Source: Formicarius rufipectus
Taxonomy: Eukaryota > Chordata > Aves > Passeriformes > Formicariidae
Assembly: GCA_013399695.1 (NCBI GenBank)
Contig: VXAU01000211.1
Coordinates: 999,626-1,063,625, forward strand
Direction: 5' to 3'
DNA: 64,000 bases
Under the pieces are notes generated by a model. It was not told the DNA's origin. It saw nothing but the letters and a program-made list of their open reading frames with translations, and did not search any database. This document shows, one piece after another, positions 12,247 through 26,500 of the stretch. Position 1 is the stretch's first letter, and the number at the start of each line of letters is the position of its first letter. Position numbers and translations under genes: made by a program.

Positions 12247-15200
12247 AAAAAAAAAAGGTTGCCTGAAGTGCTGTCTCAGTGACCATTAAAACAAGCCTGG
12301 CAGCAGAGCAACACACTGCAGATTGGCCCTGGGACTGTGGATGGGTGAGATGTGCTGGGCAAAGCAGTGTCTGATGTGAAGAGAGCAGCTGCCTCTGATG
12401 GCACCAGTAGAGGCAGCAAAAGGAGCCAATGCTCCACCTCAGCATTCAGGCCTTACTGTACATTCTTCAAGTAAGAATAGACTTCTGGCTTTCCCCTCTC
12501 TATTTCATCTTTTAAAGCTGATTTTTCCTCTCCAAGCCTCTCCAAGCCTCCTTATCCCTTGGGATAAGCAAAATAAATTTCCCTTTCTTTCTCCTTTAAA
12601 CTCCATCCAATATCTTGTACTGGAGAGCTAACAGAGATGTTGGCAGAGATCTTCTGGTGCAGCTGCTGAGCAGTGGGGCTAATAAGTGAAAAGACAGATA
12701 TTCTGTACAGTTGAACGCCCTGACCTGTGGTGCCAGGGGACCTGGCAATTCCCACTCTCTTAATTTTTGCCTCCTGCCTTCATCTCCAGTGGGGAAGCAG
12801 CACTGCCACCGCCATGGGCAGGGCAGGATCTGCCAAGGCCTGAGCAGCCATCACCCCCACAGTCACTGCTGGGCTCCAGCACACACACACAGCAGGTACA
12901 TCCCCCTAGGAGACCAGGACAGCCAAGCACTCTGGCAGGTTGGCTGGGAGAAGTGGTCCTTCCCATGTAACAATTCAGCCATGCGCCCTGGAGGCACCTT
13001 GCAGCCAGGGGCCAGTCTTGCCTTTGCTGCTGTGAGCGGGATCTGGCAGCCAGTTCCAGAGGGATGAGCACAGGGTCAGTGCATGAGCAGGGCAGCTGGT
13101 ACACCCAGGAGAATGGGCAAGGTCCAGATCACCATCACAGAATGGTCCTTGACCCCTGAGCTGCAACTCTGAGCATATGAAATAGCATTTTCCCCAGGGC
13201 AAGTGTTTCTCCTGGAGTGTGAGTGGACAGCAGTGTTGGCCTCCTCTCCGGTGCCTTCTCCATCCTGTATTATGACCAGGAATCATCAATGCAAACTCCA
13301 GCCTGAGCCTTTATGGCTCATGTAAACAAGAGGTCCTTTTCAGATGTAGATCTTTGACATTTCCCCCCCAAAGTAAGAATAACTGCTTGGTGAGGACAGA
13401 CAGCTCCTCCAGGAAGTCTGCTGACAGCTCTTATGAGCAAGCCAATGCTGAAATAGGAGAACCCTAAATATACTGTCAATTATATGGAAAGGTGTTTAAA
13501 TCTTCTCATAAAAGGAAAAATATGAGAAGACACTTAAGAATGACCACAAGAAGGATTTCAGAACAAGCAGAACGTGGCTTGACAGGGATGAGACACGTAT
13601 TGGTACAACAATGGTGTAAACACACACAGACACAGACACATGCTTGTTTGAAAATATGCAACGTAAGCATCACCTTGAACTCTGAGCTGATGCAACCAAA
13701 GTTATTTCAGAAATACAAACATTGGTACCACTTAAAAATAAAGAAGTAAAACTCTTTCAAATTTATATAAATATCATGGGATGCACAAAACCATATTCTG
13801 CACTACCCTTGAACAGCTAAATTGAATTTCAAACACACACTCACACAAAATAAAATCATAATATAAAGTAGTTATAGCTTACCATAATGCATCAGAATTT
13901 TCCTTTGAACCAGATAACGAGCAAGGCAAAATATTTATTAGCTCTTAAAAAAAAATTGAACAGTAAAGCAGAAGTAAAAGTCCTGCATGCACTCCTGTTT
14001 CTAGAGAGCAAGTTTCAAGCAGCTGCATCTGAACAGCCAGACTGAAAGTGCTGTGTTTGTAGGATAAACATGAAGAAATAGGGAAGGAGACCAGCGCTCA
14101 CAGGCGTCTGGCTCAACATCCCGTCCCAAAGCAAAGTAAGCACATTACACACATGGGTTATAGCAAACAGCTCCACAATGATGTGTGAGGGATTTTCCTG
14201 CCACAGGATGCACTTTGTTCAGGAAGACCTTGATTAGTGTGAACTGAAGGGTTTTTTGATTCCAGCTATTTTGCAGCAGCCTCCAGCCTGGCTGTGGGGC
14301 AGCTCCCAGTGGTGATGGGCACCCCAGCATGGGGAGAGGGCCACAGGCACTCCCTGGCAGCAGAGGGGCCACTGGGGGCTCTGAGTCTGAGGTCTGGGCT
14401 AGGGGCTCGGTGGTGAGCAGATGGGACAACCTTGAGAACCCTGGCTGGTCTTGGAGGTTGCAGGTCTGCCAGGTCCCATCACCTGCAACATGGTGACTGC
14501 TGCAGGTCTGCCCATCCTGGACTAATATCAGCATCTCAGCTGTGCACAGGCAAGTCTCCACAGGCAGATGACAGCTGGACCTCCTCATGTGGGGAAAAAC
14601 AAGCAAACAAAGAAGCAGAAATGTTGTAAAATAAAACTCACTTTATCCAATGGGAAACTTTGTTCTTTGCTTCCCCTGGGTCCATTCAAATGGATGGGGC
14701 TTCATCATCAAAGAATAACCTTGTTCTTCTGTTATTTCCCAAGAAATATGTTTTGACCAAGGTCCTGACCAGATGACTGGTGCTTTCAGACAGTAACACA
14801 GCAGATGGAAAAAACTGCCTCAAGCAGTTACAGGCAGACGTGACACTGGTGAGATAGAGCTGATTCACTGAGAGCTCAGACCTCACGTCCTGAGGAAGAT
14901 GCTGGTTCTCCAGCTGGAAACTATTATCATGCTGAAGAAGGACCTGCTGGCAGGACTGCTTTCCAGAGAGCTGCTGCACAGCTGGTTGGTCTTCACCAGC
15001 ACCCACTGGCCAGTGAAATCAGGAAGAGGTTAGATTTCACCAGCAGAATTTGGCTTGTAGATGTTCTTACACAGGTTTGTTTCACAAGAGGAAATATGAA
15101 TAGGGAAAAAGGGTAGACCAGTCTCTTCTGATAGCACAGAAATCCCTTTACACATTAGGAGCATGCACACATTAGGGAACAGTGAAAATGAAAGCAGAGG

Positions 15201-16140
15201 GATTGTAATCCAGTGGAGATCAAAGAGCTGCTTTGCAGCTCTGCTCTCCACAAAGCACTGCTGGTGAGATACCTCTCTCTGCAAGATCCAGCACTGGTCT
15301 GCCAGGGATGATGAGGGTGGGCTAACAGAACCTATTGACAGGGTGGTCTGGCCATCCCACCTCAGCTGTGCTTGGAAAAACAAGCTGTCCCCTGCCACTC
15401 TGGTAGGGGGAGGGACCAATTCTGGCCAGAGATGTCCCTGGGATGCTGCGGACAGAAGTTTAGGCCAGATAATTTATGAACAGTTTATAGCACTGATGAA
15501 GGACTAGGGCAAGGTGACCAGATCTAAAGGCAACACTGCTGAAAGTTCTGTAAAAGCACAGCAGATTTCCAGAGCCAGAGCCCTGAGTGGGAAATTCCCA
15601 CACAAGTCTCCCAGTGGTCTGTGTTAGGTTTGCTTTATGGAGAAGTTCACAGCATTTGCACCAATCACAGCCTTTTACCAAAGAAATGTAAAGAATTATA
15701 TGTATATTATCATATATATACATATATCTTATATATATATCTTATATATATATATATTATCTTTGATATAAATCAACAATGTTTGATTCCACATGGATAA
15801 AGGAGTGCTAAGTTGCCAAAAATCTGATGCCATGAAGAACATGCAATTAGGAGTCCAGTGAGAAAATGAATCAAGGCACTACTGAAGAGCCATAAAGCAG
15901 TGACTTATTGGTTCAGTCCTTGCAAAGACATCACTGCAAGGGTCCACAAAGCAAACATGCCTGAGTTTCTAGTCAATAACTGGCTTGTAGCACCCAACAA
16001 GCCACCTCTTCAAAGGACTCCTGCAATTGGAATCCAGTGTATCTCAGTGTCCACGGTTCAGCTGAATAAAGGCCCTACCCTTGTAATGGCTGGATGTGGA
16101 TTTGAGCCTGCAAACACACAGCTGACAGGGAGCATGTAGT
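12247..16140. other. Intergenic DNA, no gene recognised
   Basis: Mixed-composition sequence between two CR1 fragments. Open frames of 100-150 codons occur on the minus strand at 14145-15419, but they are in different frames, lack plausible splice sites between them and match no family I know. A TA-rich microsatellite at 15,696-15,762 is listed separately. Confidence 0.6.
15696..15762. repeat. TA-rich microsatellite
   Basis: Alternating TATATA blocks interrupted by CATATA and TCTTATA, about 67 bp. Confidence 0.8.
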
Positions 16141-16392
16141 GTCAGGACAAGGGGGAATGGCTTCAAAGTGAGAGTAGGTTTAGGTCAGGTATTAGGACAA
16201 AATGCTTTACTGTGAGGATGGTGAGGCCCTGGCACAGGTTGCCCAGAGAAGTTGTGGATGTCCCATTCCTGGAAGCTGGATGGGGCTCTGAACAACCTGG
16301 TCTAGTGGAAGGTGTCCCTGCTCACAGCAGGGAGGTTGGAAGGAGATGGTCTTTAAGGTCCCTCCCAACATAAACCATTCTGTGATTCTGTG
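16141..16392 (+). mobile_element. CR1 LINE fragment, 3' end
   Basis: Plus-strand CR1 tail. It has the conserved 3' segments GACAAGGGGGAATGGCTTCAAA, CTGTGAGGATGGTGAGGCCCTGG, GGTTGCCCAGAGAAGTTGTGG and AGGTCCCTCCCAACATAAACC in order, ending in the short tail repeat ATTCTGTGATTCTGTG. It is 5'-truncated with no coding region. The fairly intact consensus suggests a moderately young insertion. Confidence 0.93.
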
Positions 16393-19300
16393 TTTATTGT
16401 CTGAACCCCCTGGTGTGTAATTTCAGGTTACACGGATGCTGCAAGCTAGTGCTTTGGAAAGCCCACTGCTGCCAGCTCTCAGAAGGAGTCCAGGGCATGG
16501 CCCCTCACTGTCACAAGCTGTTCTCACCCTGCCAGGCTGTACAGCAATTCAGAGTTTACCCTCAGTGAGGTAGATTATCACATTTGCTGTGGCAAAGACT
16601 GTGTTCACATGCAAAGTGGGGGAAAATGCAAGAGAGTGTGATTCCCAGTCAAAACAATACAGTTCTCCTACTGCACTTTTCATGCTTGGGCACCATTAAA
16701 GACACTGCCAACCTTCAAAACAAACCCAGGCTGGGATAGTTTAAATATAGATCTGTTAGTGATAGGAGTTTCACCTTGAAGGCAGAGATCAAACAGTTCA
16801 AAGACTGCTTTTAGAAACAAAAATTTGACTAACACCTAACATCCGAAGTTTAATGCTTGAGAAATGGGCTCTTGTGAAGGTGTGAAGGATTAAGCCATAT
16901 CATGATGTTATTTCCTACTTTTTCCTTTTCTGACTTTCACTGGTGCTGTGCTCTGTTGTTGGGCCTTGCCTTATGTCATTAAGAGTTACCTTTATAGATT
17001 TGAGTAATAAAATAAAGATGTACAACAGGAAAAAGAAATATTTCAACAGGAGAAATATACTAATAAATCCTTCATCAATATATTAATCAATAGCCACTTA
17101 CAATATGGATTTTAGCTGTTGGAGGAAGATTTGTCTTAATAGAGAAAAGAAAAATATTTATTTTAATGAAAGGATCTCAGTAGTTTGCTTTTGTGAAACA
17201 CATTCCTTAATCCTGTGGGTGCAGCAATTTGCACTCTTCTAAAACTGAGCTGTGCTCTCCTAAATTCCTTACAAGTAGACTGAGCAGTGACTTTACAAGA
17301 TGTTTTTAATCCAGCTACATCTCTGTATCTTGAAGAGTTGCCTTCTTCTGAAACATCTCCTAGTTCTACACCACCTGTTTCTGCAGAAAATCCCTGGCTA
17401 CTCACTGCAGGAGCAGAGACCCCCTGTGATCCTTCCTTACTGAAGTCCTACTGTCCATTAAGTTCCTCAAGGCATGAAGTCCCTTAATCCAGGCACTGGC
17501 TCAGCCCAAACTGTCTGAAATAGCTCATTATAAACCAGACTATATTTAAATGAACAGAGTTTGAGAAAAACCCATATAATTTCAGGAACAGGATAAGCAG
17601 AAAAGGTCTTCACAGATGTTCAGCCACTGAAATGGTTATGCCTTCACTGCTCCAGAGCAGTTGCCTTTAATTCCTCAGGCTGGTATTGCAGGTAGGAAGG
17701 GAAACAAAACCTCCTGTGTCTGCTGGTTCAGGAGCTGCCAGCTCAGCCTTGGGCAGGGGGGTGAGCACTGGGAGTACTGTACTTGTTGTGTGTGCTGAGG
17801 AAAGCAGAGGAGAGAGGGGGCTGCCGAGAACAAAAGGGACAGAACTTCAGAGGAAGCAAACAAGCCTCAGCCTTGGCTTATCTTCCAGCCCACAGCATCT
17901 GTCCCTCACTGCCTCCCCATTTTATAGTCGGAGAATGCCAAGCATAAAACAAATTTCCCCCTGTTTTAGGTTTTATGTGTGTGAATGTCTGGCACAGAAA
18001 ACTTTCATCAGGGGTCAGAAATTCCTCCCCACTGAGGAGGACTGGTCAATGGAATAGCAGTTAACCACTCTCTTCTTCCTGCTGGGAGGAGAGGCAAGTA
18101 AACAAACTTCCCAGCCTTAATCACTCTTGACAGCCCAATTTCAAACACCTCATTTTGATTTGAAATTTGTCTCCTACACTGCTTAAAAATTTCCTGGCCT
18201 GCAGCACTGCAGCAACACTTTGTGTGGGTGCTTTTCATGGCACCATGATGCATGAACTGTCCACTCAAGACTGTGAGCCTAACTAAACAGTGGGAGGGAG
18301 GGCAAAACTGCCTTTGGATTCCTATGGGCCATCAAAATCACAGCATGCCTGACAAATTAACCAGCAATAGAGATACATTTTCATATCAATCCAGATGTTT
18401 AGTTTGGAAATATCAGAGCATACTCACTTGTGAAGAAACATCCTCCCCTGTGTTCTGCCAGCTGACAGGAGCACCTGTGTGCTCCCCATCTGTTTTCCTG
18501 AAAAATAAAACGTGGGATTTGGTGCAAACCACCAGCCACAGCTGTCTAAAGGCTGCTGCTGGCCGACCTGAGGCACCATCCTGGGGAGCCCAGAGCCAGC
18601 AGGCAGGGCAGCAGCCTCAGGTGAGAGCCCAGGCTGGGGATGGTCTGGTCCATCCTCCTGGGCACAGATGGCACACTGACAGGCATGCAGCTGGTTTACA
18701 ATCTAAGCAAGACACATTTAGCCCTCAGCTAAGGCATAGACTCTGTTGAGGCAAGAGCTGTAGGGGAGGCAGGTGTGGAGCTCTCCTGGTTTGGTGAAGG
18801 CAGGCCCAGAGTGTATCCACACTAGGCAACATTGCTGGAAGCTGATGGAGAACTGAAACCCCTTTTTGACAGCCCAGACCGCTACCCAGATGTGTATTTT
18901 TAACTGCATGGCACTGCCACATCTTCTGCTTGTTTTTTTTTTTTGTTTTTTTTTTTTTTTTTCCATGTTTATAATCATAGAAGGGTAACAATTTGAGTGG
19001 CACCACGTAGAGGTGTTTTGTATAAACAAGCTGCAAAAGTGACCAGCAGCAGAGTGCTTTGTACTCCTGGAGATCAGAGTGCAGGAGCAGTTCCCTACGA
19101 CCAAAATAAAGGGGTTTCAGTGTCTTTAGGCACGGCACAATCTGCACTCACAAATGAACACAGGTTGATTCAAGTTGCAATATTGTCAAGCATATGCAGC
19201 CCATCAGAAAGTGAAAAGTACCTACATGTTTTTACCATTGTTGAGCAAACTATCAATTTAGACTTTAATTTTTTTGTGGCTTTTAAAAAACCCCCAACAA

Positions 19301-20826
19301 TAAATTTAGTTTAAAAAAATTCTTATTCAGAGAAATTAAATTTATCCTTCTGTGCAAAAGGCTTTGTTGGTCTATGTACAAGTGGAAATGAAAAAACCCA
19401 GATGGTGATGAGGTTTCTTTCCCCATCTGTACATGAGGAAACAGAACTGATAAGATCGGCTCTGTTTTATAGATGTTTTCTAAGTACATTATAGCAACTC
19501 TGAATTTGCTTTTAATAAAAACAGAACTCCTTGCAGTTTGTTGATATCTGAAAGGGCAGATAATCTCACCGAAAGGAATGTAATCCCATTTGGGAGGCCA
19601 TAAATCCTGAAAGGATCGAGTATTTTTCCTGACTACAAGGTTTGTCGTTTCAATTTATTCATCAAATGCAACTTTTAAATTCACAATGAAAGAACATTGA
19701 ATAAAATATTAATGCACATTATTGAACAGAGCACATGTCACACACAGCCTGTGTGATAAGGCTCTTTCTAAGCCATTAACAGAAGTTAAAAATTGGCAAA
19801 GGGAGTTTTAAGCTCCCAAATACACAAAATAAGGCTCAATGATGCCATACAGAGGCAATACTACAAAACTGGATAAACTGGCCAGTGTGGGACTGCTCAA
19901 AGTCTGAATGAGGAACAAATTCTGCTTGATTCACTGGAGTAGTCAAGAGTAATAATTCTATATGCTACCTCTCTTCTTTTGCAAACTTTGATTTGCATAT
20001 ACAGGGGGAAGGAAACTGAGAATTCCCCTGCCATTTCACCAGAAAAAATACAACCCTCATTTAAGCTGATATTCCTTGGAAATGGAAGTTTATATTGCTT
20101 GAGCCAAAAAAGAGACAAAATGATCACTGTTGGCAGAAGTATCTCAATTTCATCATCATATAAATTTCTTCCTAGAGAAATAACAATGAACTCCCTATTT
20201 CAGTACACAGTGAAATGTGCAAACTAGACACATCACCCAATGATTAGTGGACAAGAATAACTTTAGAATAAACATTTTTTTGTAAGCGAATTCAGTACAA
20301 CTTATGCTTTTCTAAATTATACCACTGGAAGTTTTCAGAGATAATCCTACTCTCTTCGGCTTCTGTTTCTCAGTGGGTGAAGAATACATGGAGTGTGGGA
20401 TGGTTTGTCTTGTCAAATATTCTTAAGAAGTTTGTGCACTTAGAGGCTTCTGCTAGGAAATACAGTGTTTGCTGTTGCTTCGCTGTTTGCTTCTCCTTCT
20501 GACAGGAGAACAGGACATTCTGGATATCAAAAACAAGTGGATGAAATGAACCATGTGGAATTGGCTCATGAATTCATACCTGTCTATCTGGAATGCCAAA
20601 ATCTTATCAACACAAATTAACAATTACACTTAAGTTACAAATCTTTCTCACTCAAGCTGCAAAAGGATTTCAAAACCCACTAATTCTGAAGAAAACTATC
20701 TGTAAATGCATGAGGGTAAAAAGCAACAAACCTTGTTAAACTGCTGAAAAGCAGGAAATGTAATATAGCTCTAATAGTTTCACAGAAGATAAAAATAGTC
20801 TGGGCCAGAGTTAATTTTCATCTTAA
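16393..20826. other. Intergenic DNA, no gene recognised
   Basis: AT-leaning sequence with a long T-run at 18,931-18,962. Open frames such as 18,252-18,749 (plus) and 17,287-17,487 (plus) have no recognisable domain. No repeat family was identified. Confidence 0.6.
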
Positions 20827-22132
20827 AATCATAGAACTATATAATCAGTTAGACTGGCCAAGATTCCTGAGTTCATCCAGTTCAACTGTTAAGCTGGCAC
20901 CCCTGTGTTCACCACTAAACCATATCCCCAAGCACCACATCCACACAGCTTTTAGACACTTCCAGGGATGGTGACTCCACCACTGCGCTGGGCAGCCTGT
21001 TCCAATGACTGACCACCCTTTCAGTGGAGACATTTTTCCTAACATACAATCTAAACCTCCCTTGGCACAACTTGAGGCCATTTCCTCTCATCTTTGTTAC
21101 CTGGAAGACTGACCTCCACCTGGCTACATCCTCCTTTCATGGAGTTGTGGAGAGTGAGAAGGTCTGCCCTGAGCCTCCTTTCCTCCAGGCTGAGCCCCTC
21201 CAGCAGCTCATCTTACAGCCTTCCCCAGCTCTGTTGGCCTTCTCTGGACACGCTCCAGCCCCTCAATGGCTTTCCTGTGAGGGGCCCAGAACCAGACACA
21301 GAATTTGAGGTGTGGCCTCCCCAGTGCCCAGTCCAGGCCGAGTCACTGCCCTGGTCCTGCTGCCACACTATTGCTGACACAAGCCAGGTGCCATTGGCCT
21401 CCTTGCCCACCTGGGCACACTCTGGCTCATGTTGAGGTGCTGTCAATCAGCTCCCCCAGGTCCTTCCCCACTGGGCCCTTTCCAGCCCCTCTGCCCCAGC
21501 CTGGAGCTGCAGGGGGTTGTTGTGGCACAAGGGCAGGATCCAGCACTTGGGCTTGTTGGCTCTCACACAGTTGGTCTCAGCTCATTGATCCAGCCTGTCC
21601 AGATCCTCTGCAGAGCCTTCCTGCCCTCCAGCAGGTCAACATACCTAAACTGGTGTCACCTGCAAACGGAGTGAGGGTGCCCTCGATCCCCTCGTCCAGA
21701 TCATTGATTAAGATGTCAAACAGGACTGACCCAACACTGCTCCCTGGGGAACAGCCTTGGTGAGCAGCCCCAGCTGGATTTAACTCCATTCCCCGCAACT
21801 CTCTGGGCCAGGCCATCCAGAGTTTCTTACCCAGGGAACAGAGCACCCATCCAAGCCATGAGCAGACAGTTTCCTGGACAACACTGTGGGACATGGTCTC
21901 AAAGGCATTACTGAGTCCAGTTTGACAAATCCACAGCCTTTTCCTCATGCACTGAGTGGGTCACCTGGTCATAAAAAGAGACCAGACTGGTCAAGCAGGT
22001 CCTGCATTCCACAAACCCACACTGGCTGGGCCTGATCTGCTTCATGACTTTCCCTGGCACCAAGGTGAGCCTGACTGGCCTGGAGCTTCCAAGATCCTCT
22101 TTCCAACCCTTCTTATCATTAGCAAGATTCAA
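20827..22132 (-). mobile_element. CR1 LINE fragment, about 1.3 kb, with reverse transcriptase remnant
   Basis: Minus-strand CR1. The plus-strand text begins with the inverted tail (AAAATCATAGAACTATA), runs through the 3' UTR and continues into the C-terminal part of ORF2. The minus frame 21,577-21,948 still reads as reverse transcriptase with NAFETMSHSVV, a degraded 'G-SVGSVLFDILINDLDEGIE' block and FAGDTSLG in place of the FADD-type catalytic motif (second Asp present, first changed to Gly). Stops and frameshifts elsewhere show it is dead. The 5' end is truncated at about 22,132. Confidence 0.92.
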
Positions 22133-23504
22133 AAAACCATGTTATTCCAAATACACAGGCCAGAAGACATTGGGTAGTCTTCACATTGTGTAAGACAGGA
22201 AAGTGTGTAAATGCATAAAGACAGGGCTACAAGTGAAGGCATCTTGACCTTCACATATTCTCACTAGTGTTTTCCCTCCTGGTTGAAACCCAAGAACCAA
22301 CACACCGTGTGGATGTGTCCTACTTCCCTGACACAGCAGTCAACACTTCTTGACTGTAAAAGAATGTATTTCCTGGTATGTAACGAAGCAGGTCACTTAT
22401 CTGTTGAAATGACAACACAGACATTTGAGAGAACATACAACAAATTCTCATTATTTACTACAAATATATAAAAACTGAAGTGAAATCAACTTGAATAACT
22501 TGACTACATGAAAGTTATGAAACAGTTTGTACTTTATACACAGCGTATGTACACTGGTTTTGGAAATGAGGGGTTTATCCATGCAAATTTAATACAAAAC
22601 ACTATTTACAAAAAAGTAACAGTAAGAACATTTTTCAAAAGAAACATGTATGTTGGAAGCTCCAGCAATAATGGAAATCCTGAAAAAAAGGCTTAATACA
22701 GTATAGTACAAGTAGACAATCCTCGGAAGTGTGGAAGATGCACTTTACAAGAACATGAAATGCAAAACAAATTGAAATGCACTATCAAAAATTTTCCAAG
22801 TATATACACAATTTGAGAATCTATTTTTATATGATCACTCTCCAGCTGTGCCTCAGAACTACTTCTGCCATGTCCTGCATACATTTACACATTGACCATT
22901 TGGTTATGTTGCATTTTCTGAGTTTTATAACCACGAGTTACAAAGTAAAATAACTGAATACCGAGTGGCAATTGTAAAATTAATCATTTTCCTTGTTCTA
23001 GACATAATAGTAAAAAGTATTAACATTATTCCCAGTGTATTCCACCAAACCATCCTTTTGCAATACACCTGTGTATGCCCCTCATGGAAATCCCATCCTG
23101 GCACTACTGCTGGTGCCACAGCCAGGAATGCCTACAGCTGCAGCAGTGCTCCAGCACACATATTAATACTGAACAGTTACTGGAAGTTCCACTGGCAGGT
23201 ATGGCACAACCAAACTCTACACAAATAAAGCAATTTTGGAAATATTTCACTGGCTCACTCGTTTAAAAGTGAAAGAAAGCAAAAAAAGTACACTTGTGGT
23301 ATTTCTAAATATTCTCTATTTTACAATCTGCCTTCATAAAATTATGAGGGGAAAAAAAGTTGTGTTTTGAAACATATTTTTTGAAAACACAATTTTGAAA
23401 GAAGTGAGGAAACCCTCATTAGTGCCAAGAATTCACTTGAAATACCTGACTTCATGTTGTAGCTGAGTTACACACCTACTGAGGGAAGTTCTGGTCTCAC
23501 TGGG

Positions 23505-23590
23505 ATCTTACAACCACAGACTTCTTTGGGTTGGAAAAGGCCTTTGAACTGATCAACTTCATCTGCAAACTTAACACTGTCAAAATGAAA
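23505..23590 (-). mobile_element. Degraded CR1 3'-end fragment
   Basis: Contains the CR1 tail words in inverted orientation (CAACCACAGA, TTTGGGTTGGAAAAGGCCTTTGAACTGATCAA, CTTAACACTGTCAA). It is short and diverged, so older than the element at 16.1 kb. Confidence 0.75.
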
Positions 23591-26500
23591 AGCCACTCAG
23601 AACAATTAAATTTGCTTTCAGCCTGAGCTATTCTTCTCTTTTAGAATTTGCTAAGACACTAATCATGGAAAAACTTTTTGGTTTTTGCTTGTTTGAAGGT
23701 TAGGATTCTAAAATGTGTATATAAAAAAAAACACACACTACAAATTGTGCTTTGAAAATGTAGACCAATAGAAAACATTTGAACTAAAAATGACTGATTG
23801 TGTTGTTTTATGTATTCCTTCCATAGAAATTAATCAGGTAGCTTACAGCAATTCTGCCTTCCCTTGCCTTTCATGTAAAAAAAAAAGTCAAAACCAATAA
23901 GGAAACAAACGTGATATAATCACAATTTTAAGACAGTTTCTTGTTGAATTGTACTATGTGAAATACTTAAAAGACAAATAAAGCAAGTGGCATTTTATTA
24001 TGTGAGAGACACAGGAGCCAGACGTGCTACTGTGTAGTGGCAAGTTTAAACTAAAATTCAGTTAATCACATATATTCTCTATTTTAACAGTGAAAATCAG
24101 CAGAAACTTTTTTCAGAGAAAGGGAGTAATTTATCTTCGTATTTATTTTACAAAACAAGTCTGTGTCATAACATTCCTCATTAAAACAGACAGCTGACCC
24201 TTCCCTTTGTTTGTAAATGAATTACACATATCCCAGTGTGGTGAGGTCGGCACAAAACGAGTATTACTGTTTTCATTCCCTCACGTGACAGCACAACACG
24301 AGTTATGTCCTTGCACAACTACACTTTGCCTTTCCCATTCCTGGTCTGGATGACTTTTTTGATTTCAGTTTTGTGTGTGTTGGGGTGGTGCTTTTGTTTG
24401 CAAGTAGAGATCCTCTTGAAAGAAACACAGACATTGGCCTGCCTTGGTGAGGAAAAAGAGAAACTTGATTTGCCAATACAAACCCACATCTGTCTGAAGG
24501 AAGTGCTAAAAACACCCATAGGTTGCTTTCAGTTGAAATCAGTTGAATCAGCTCCCCTTCAAAACAAGCATTTGAGGAACCAGTGGAAGGAAGAAGTGAC
24601 AGACCTTCATCCTTCTCTTCAATATCAACACACATGGAAGTTCCCTTCTAGTGAAAACAGATGTCATAATTTCTGTTTGATTTTGGGGACAGATTTATGT
24701 CAGGAGCTGAGGAAACTGCCACTAAATGAAATGATATTTGAAATAAAGTTTTTAGTGCAGTAAATAACTGATGGTTGACCTCACCTACAATTTTACTAAG
24801 ATAATACACCTTCCCATTGTATGAAAGCTGTGCTTCAATGTCATATTTCCTATCAACGAAATACAGTATTTGGCATATCAGAAAATTCAGATTAAATAAA
24901 ATAAATTAGTGTAACATTTTACAGATTCCTTTGACTTACCAGACATCAGTGTTTAGTCAAGAATTTGACACTGAAGTTTGCTACTGTCAAACAAGTTTAA
25001 GCCACATTTGCTATGGTCTTCAGGTCAGGTGTTCCATTAATGAAAATAGTGAAGATCTTTACTGAGGTCAAGGCTAAAATTTGCCTTGTCCTTAGGAAAG
25101 CTAGGATTTAAAAATTCTTATGACTCTTAGTTATTTATTGTTTCAAATTAATTAATCTGTATTTTAAGATCATAGTTCTTGGTTAGAATTTGGAAGGCCT
25201 CCAGACAGATGAGCATAGATGGTTTCCTGCATTGCCAGCAGGGCCCCAGCTCTAACACTGGAGTAGCAGTGTTAGAGGATTGATTCTGTGTGGAAAGTCA
25301 CCACACTTCACAACAATTATTTTCATGTCACTGCCTTAAGACCTCACCACATCTGGGACATTATTGCTTAAATAAAAGACCATTCATATGTGACATACTG
25401 CATCCAATGACAGAAAACACAGAAAAAAAAATACACCAGGCCAGAGGCCCTGTCACTGTGCTGATTCATTCTCTAATTTACAGTTCATACCAGATTATTG
25501 CAGCAGCTTTGAAGAGCATTCATAAAAACATAAGCACCCTAGCTAACTCTTAAATGTATTAGGAAAACTTAACGCAGCTTCCTAAAGCTTTTAATGTTGA
25601 CTTTTCTTCATGTCCTAAGTAAAAACTGAGCAGGCCCCCGATTTTCAGTATCCTACCAGCTGCAGCAGGGGTTAAATAATGGCACGGAATCCTAAACGAG
25701 ACAAAGGGTATCTCAAACATTGCAGATGTTTGGAGCAGGGATTTTGGCACCACAGTAGCTCACCAGTGGCACTGGAGCAATTCCTTAAAAACCACAGAGA
25801 GGAAGGTGGCACAAAGTAATGGGACAACCAACAAGAATGGACCAGATGTGAGAATAAACAGAAGTCAGACGTGGGAATCAAAGAGAAAGGGAGAAGGGGG
25901 TAGAGCGGGCAAATTCTTGTACAGAGACAGCAGCTATTTCCATGGGCTGCCTGGAAATGAAAACTTGAATTTCAAATCTTTTTTAGCATCATTTTTGCAG
26001 TTGCTCCTTTTAAAGAAAAAAAAAAAATCACAATGGGAACAGCCAATTTTAGCAAAGCTTTAGATTACTGTTATTTGTAAAAGCAGTTTAAAGATGAGAA
26101 AAAGATTCATCCAAGCACAGGGAAACTTCTATCAGATTTCTCCTATGGATATTTTAAGGCTTTAATTTTTGCAATGCTAAAAAGAAAAGCCTTGAAAGAA
26201 TGATGATTATCATTCTCCATATGCAAAAAGGCAACTGCAATAATTTCCAAGGGATGGCAAAGCAAGACTTTCTAGCAAGCTTATGGGAAAGTCAGAGTAT
26301 TAAAAAAAAAAAGTTATTTTAGTAGTTTTCAGAGATACAGTTTAAGACATAAGCTTCATATCCGGTTTTCGATTTACTAAAGAAAGATTAAAAAAACCCC
26401 AAGTGGTAAGATGCTGGTATGCTACATCAAGGGAATTCTTAATGTTTACACTGTGATATAACTTTATAAAATCAATTCAGAAAGGAAAAAAGCTACTTTA

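Noticed and set aside
14145..15419. Three minus-strand frames of 106-153 codons in a row, considered as a multi-exon gene or pseudogene
   Set aside because: Different frames, no convincing splice sites joining them and no recognised protein family.
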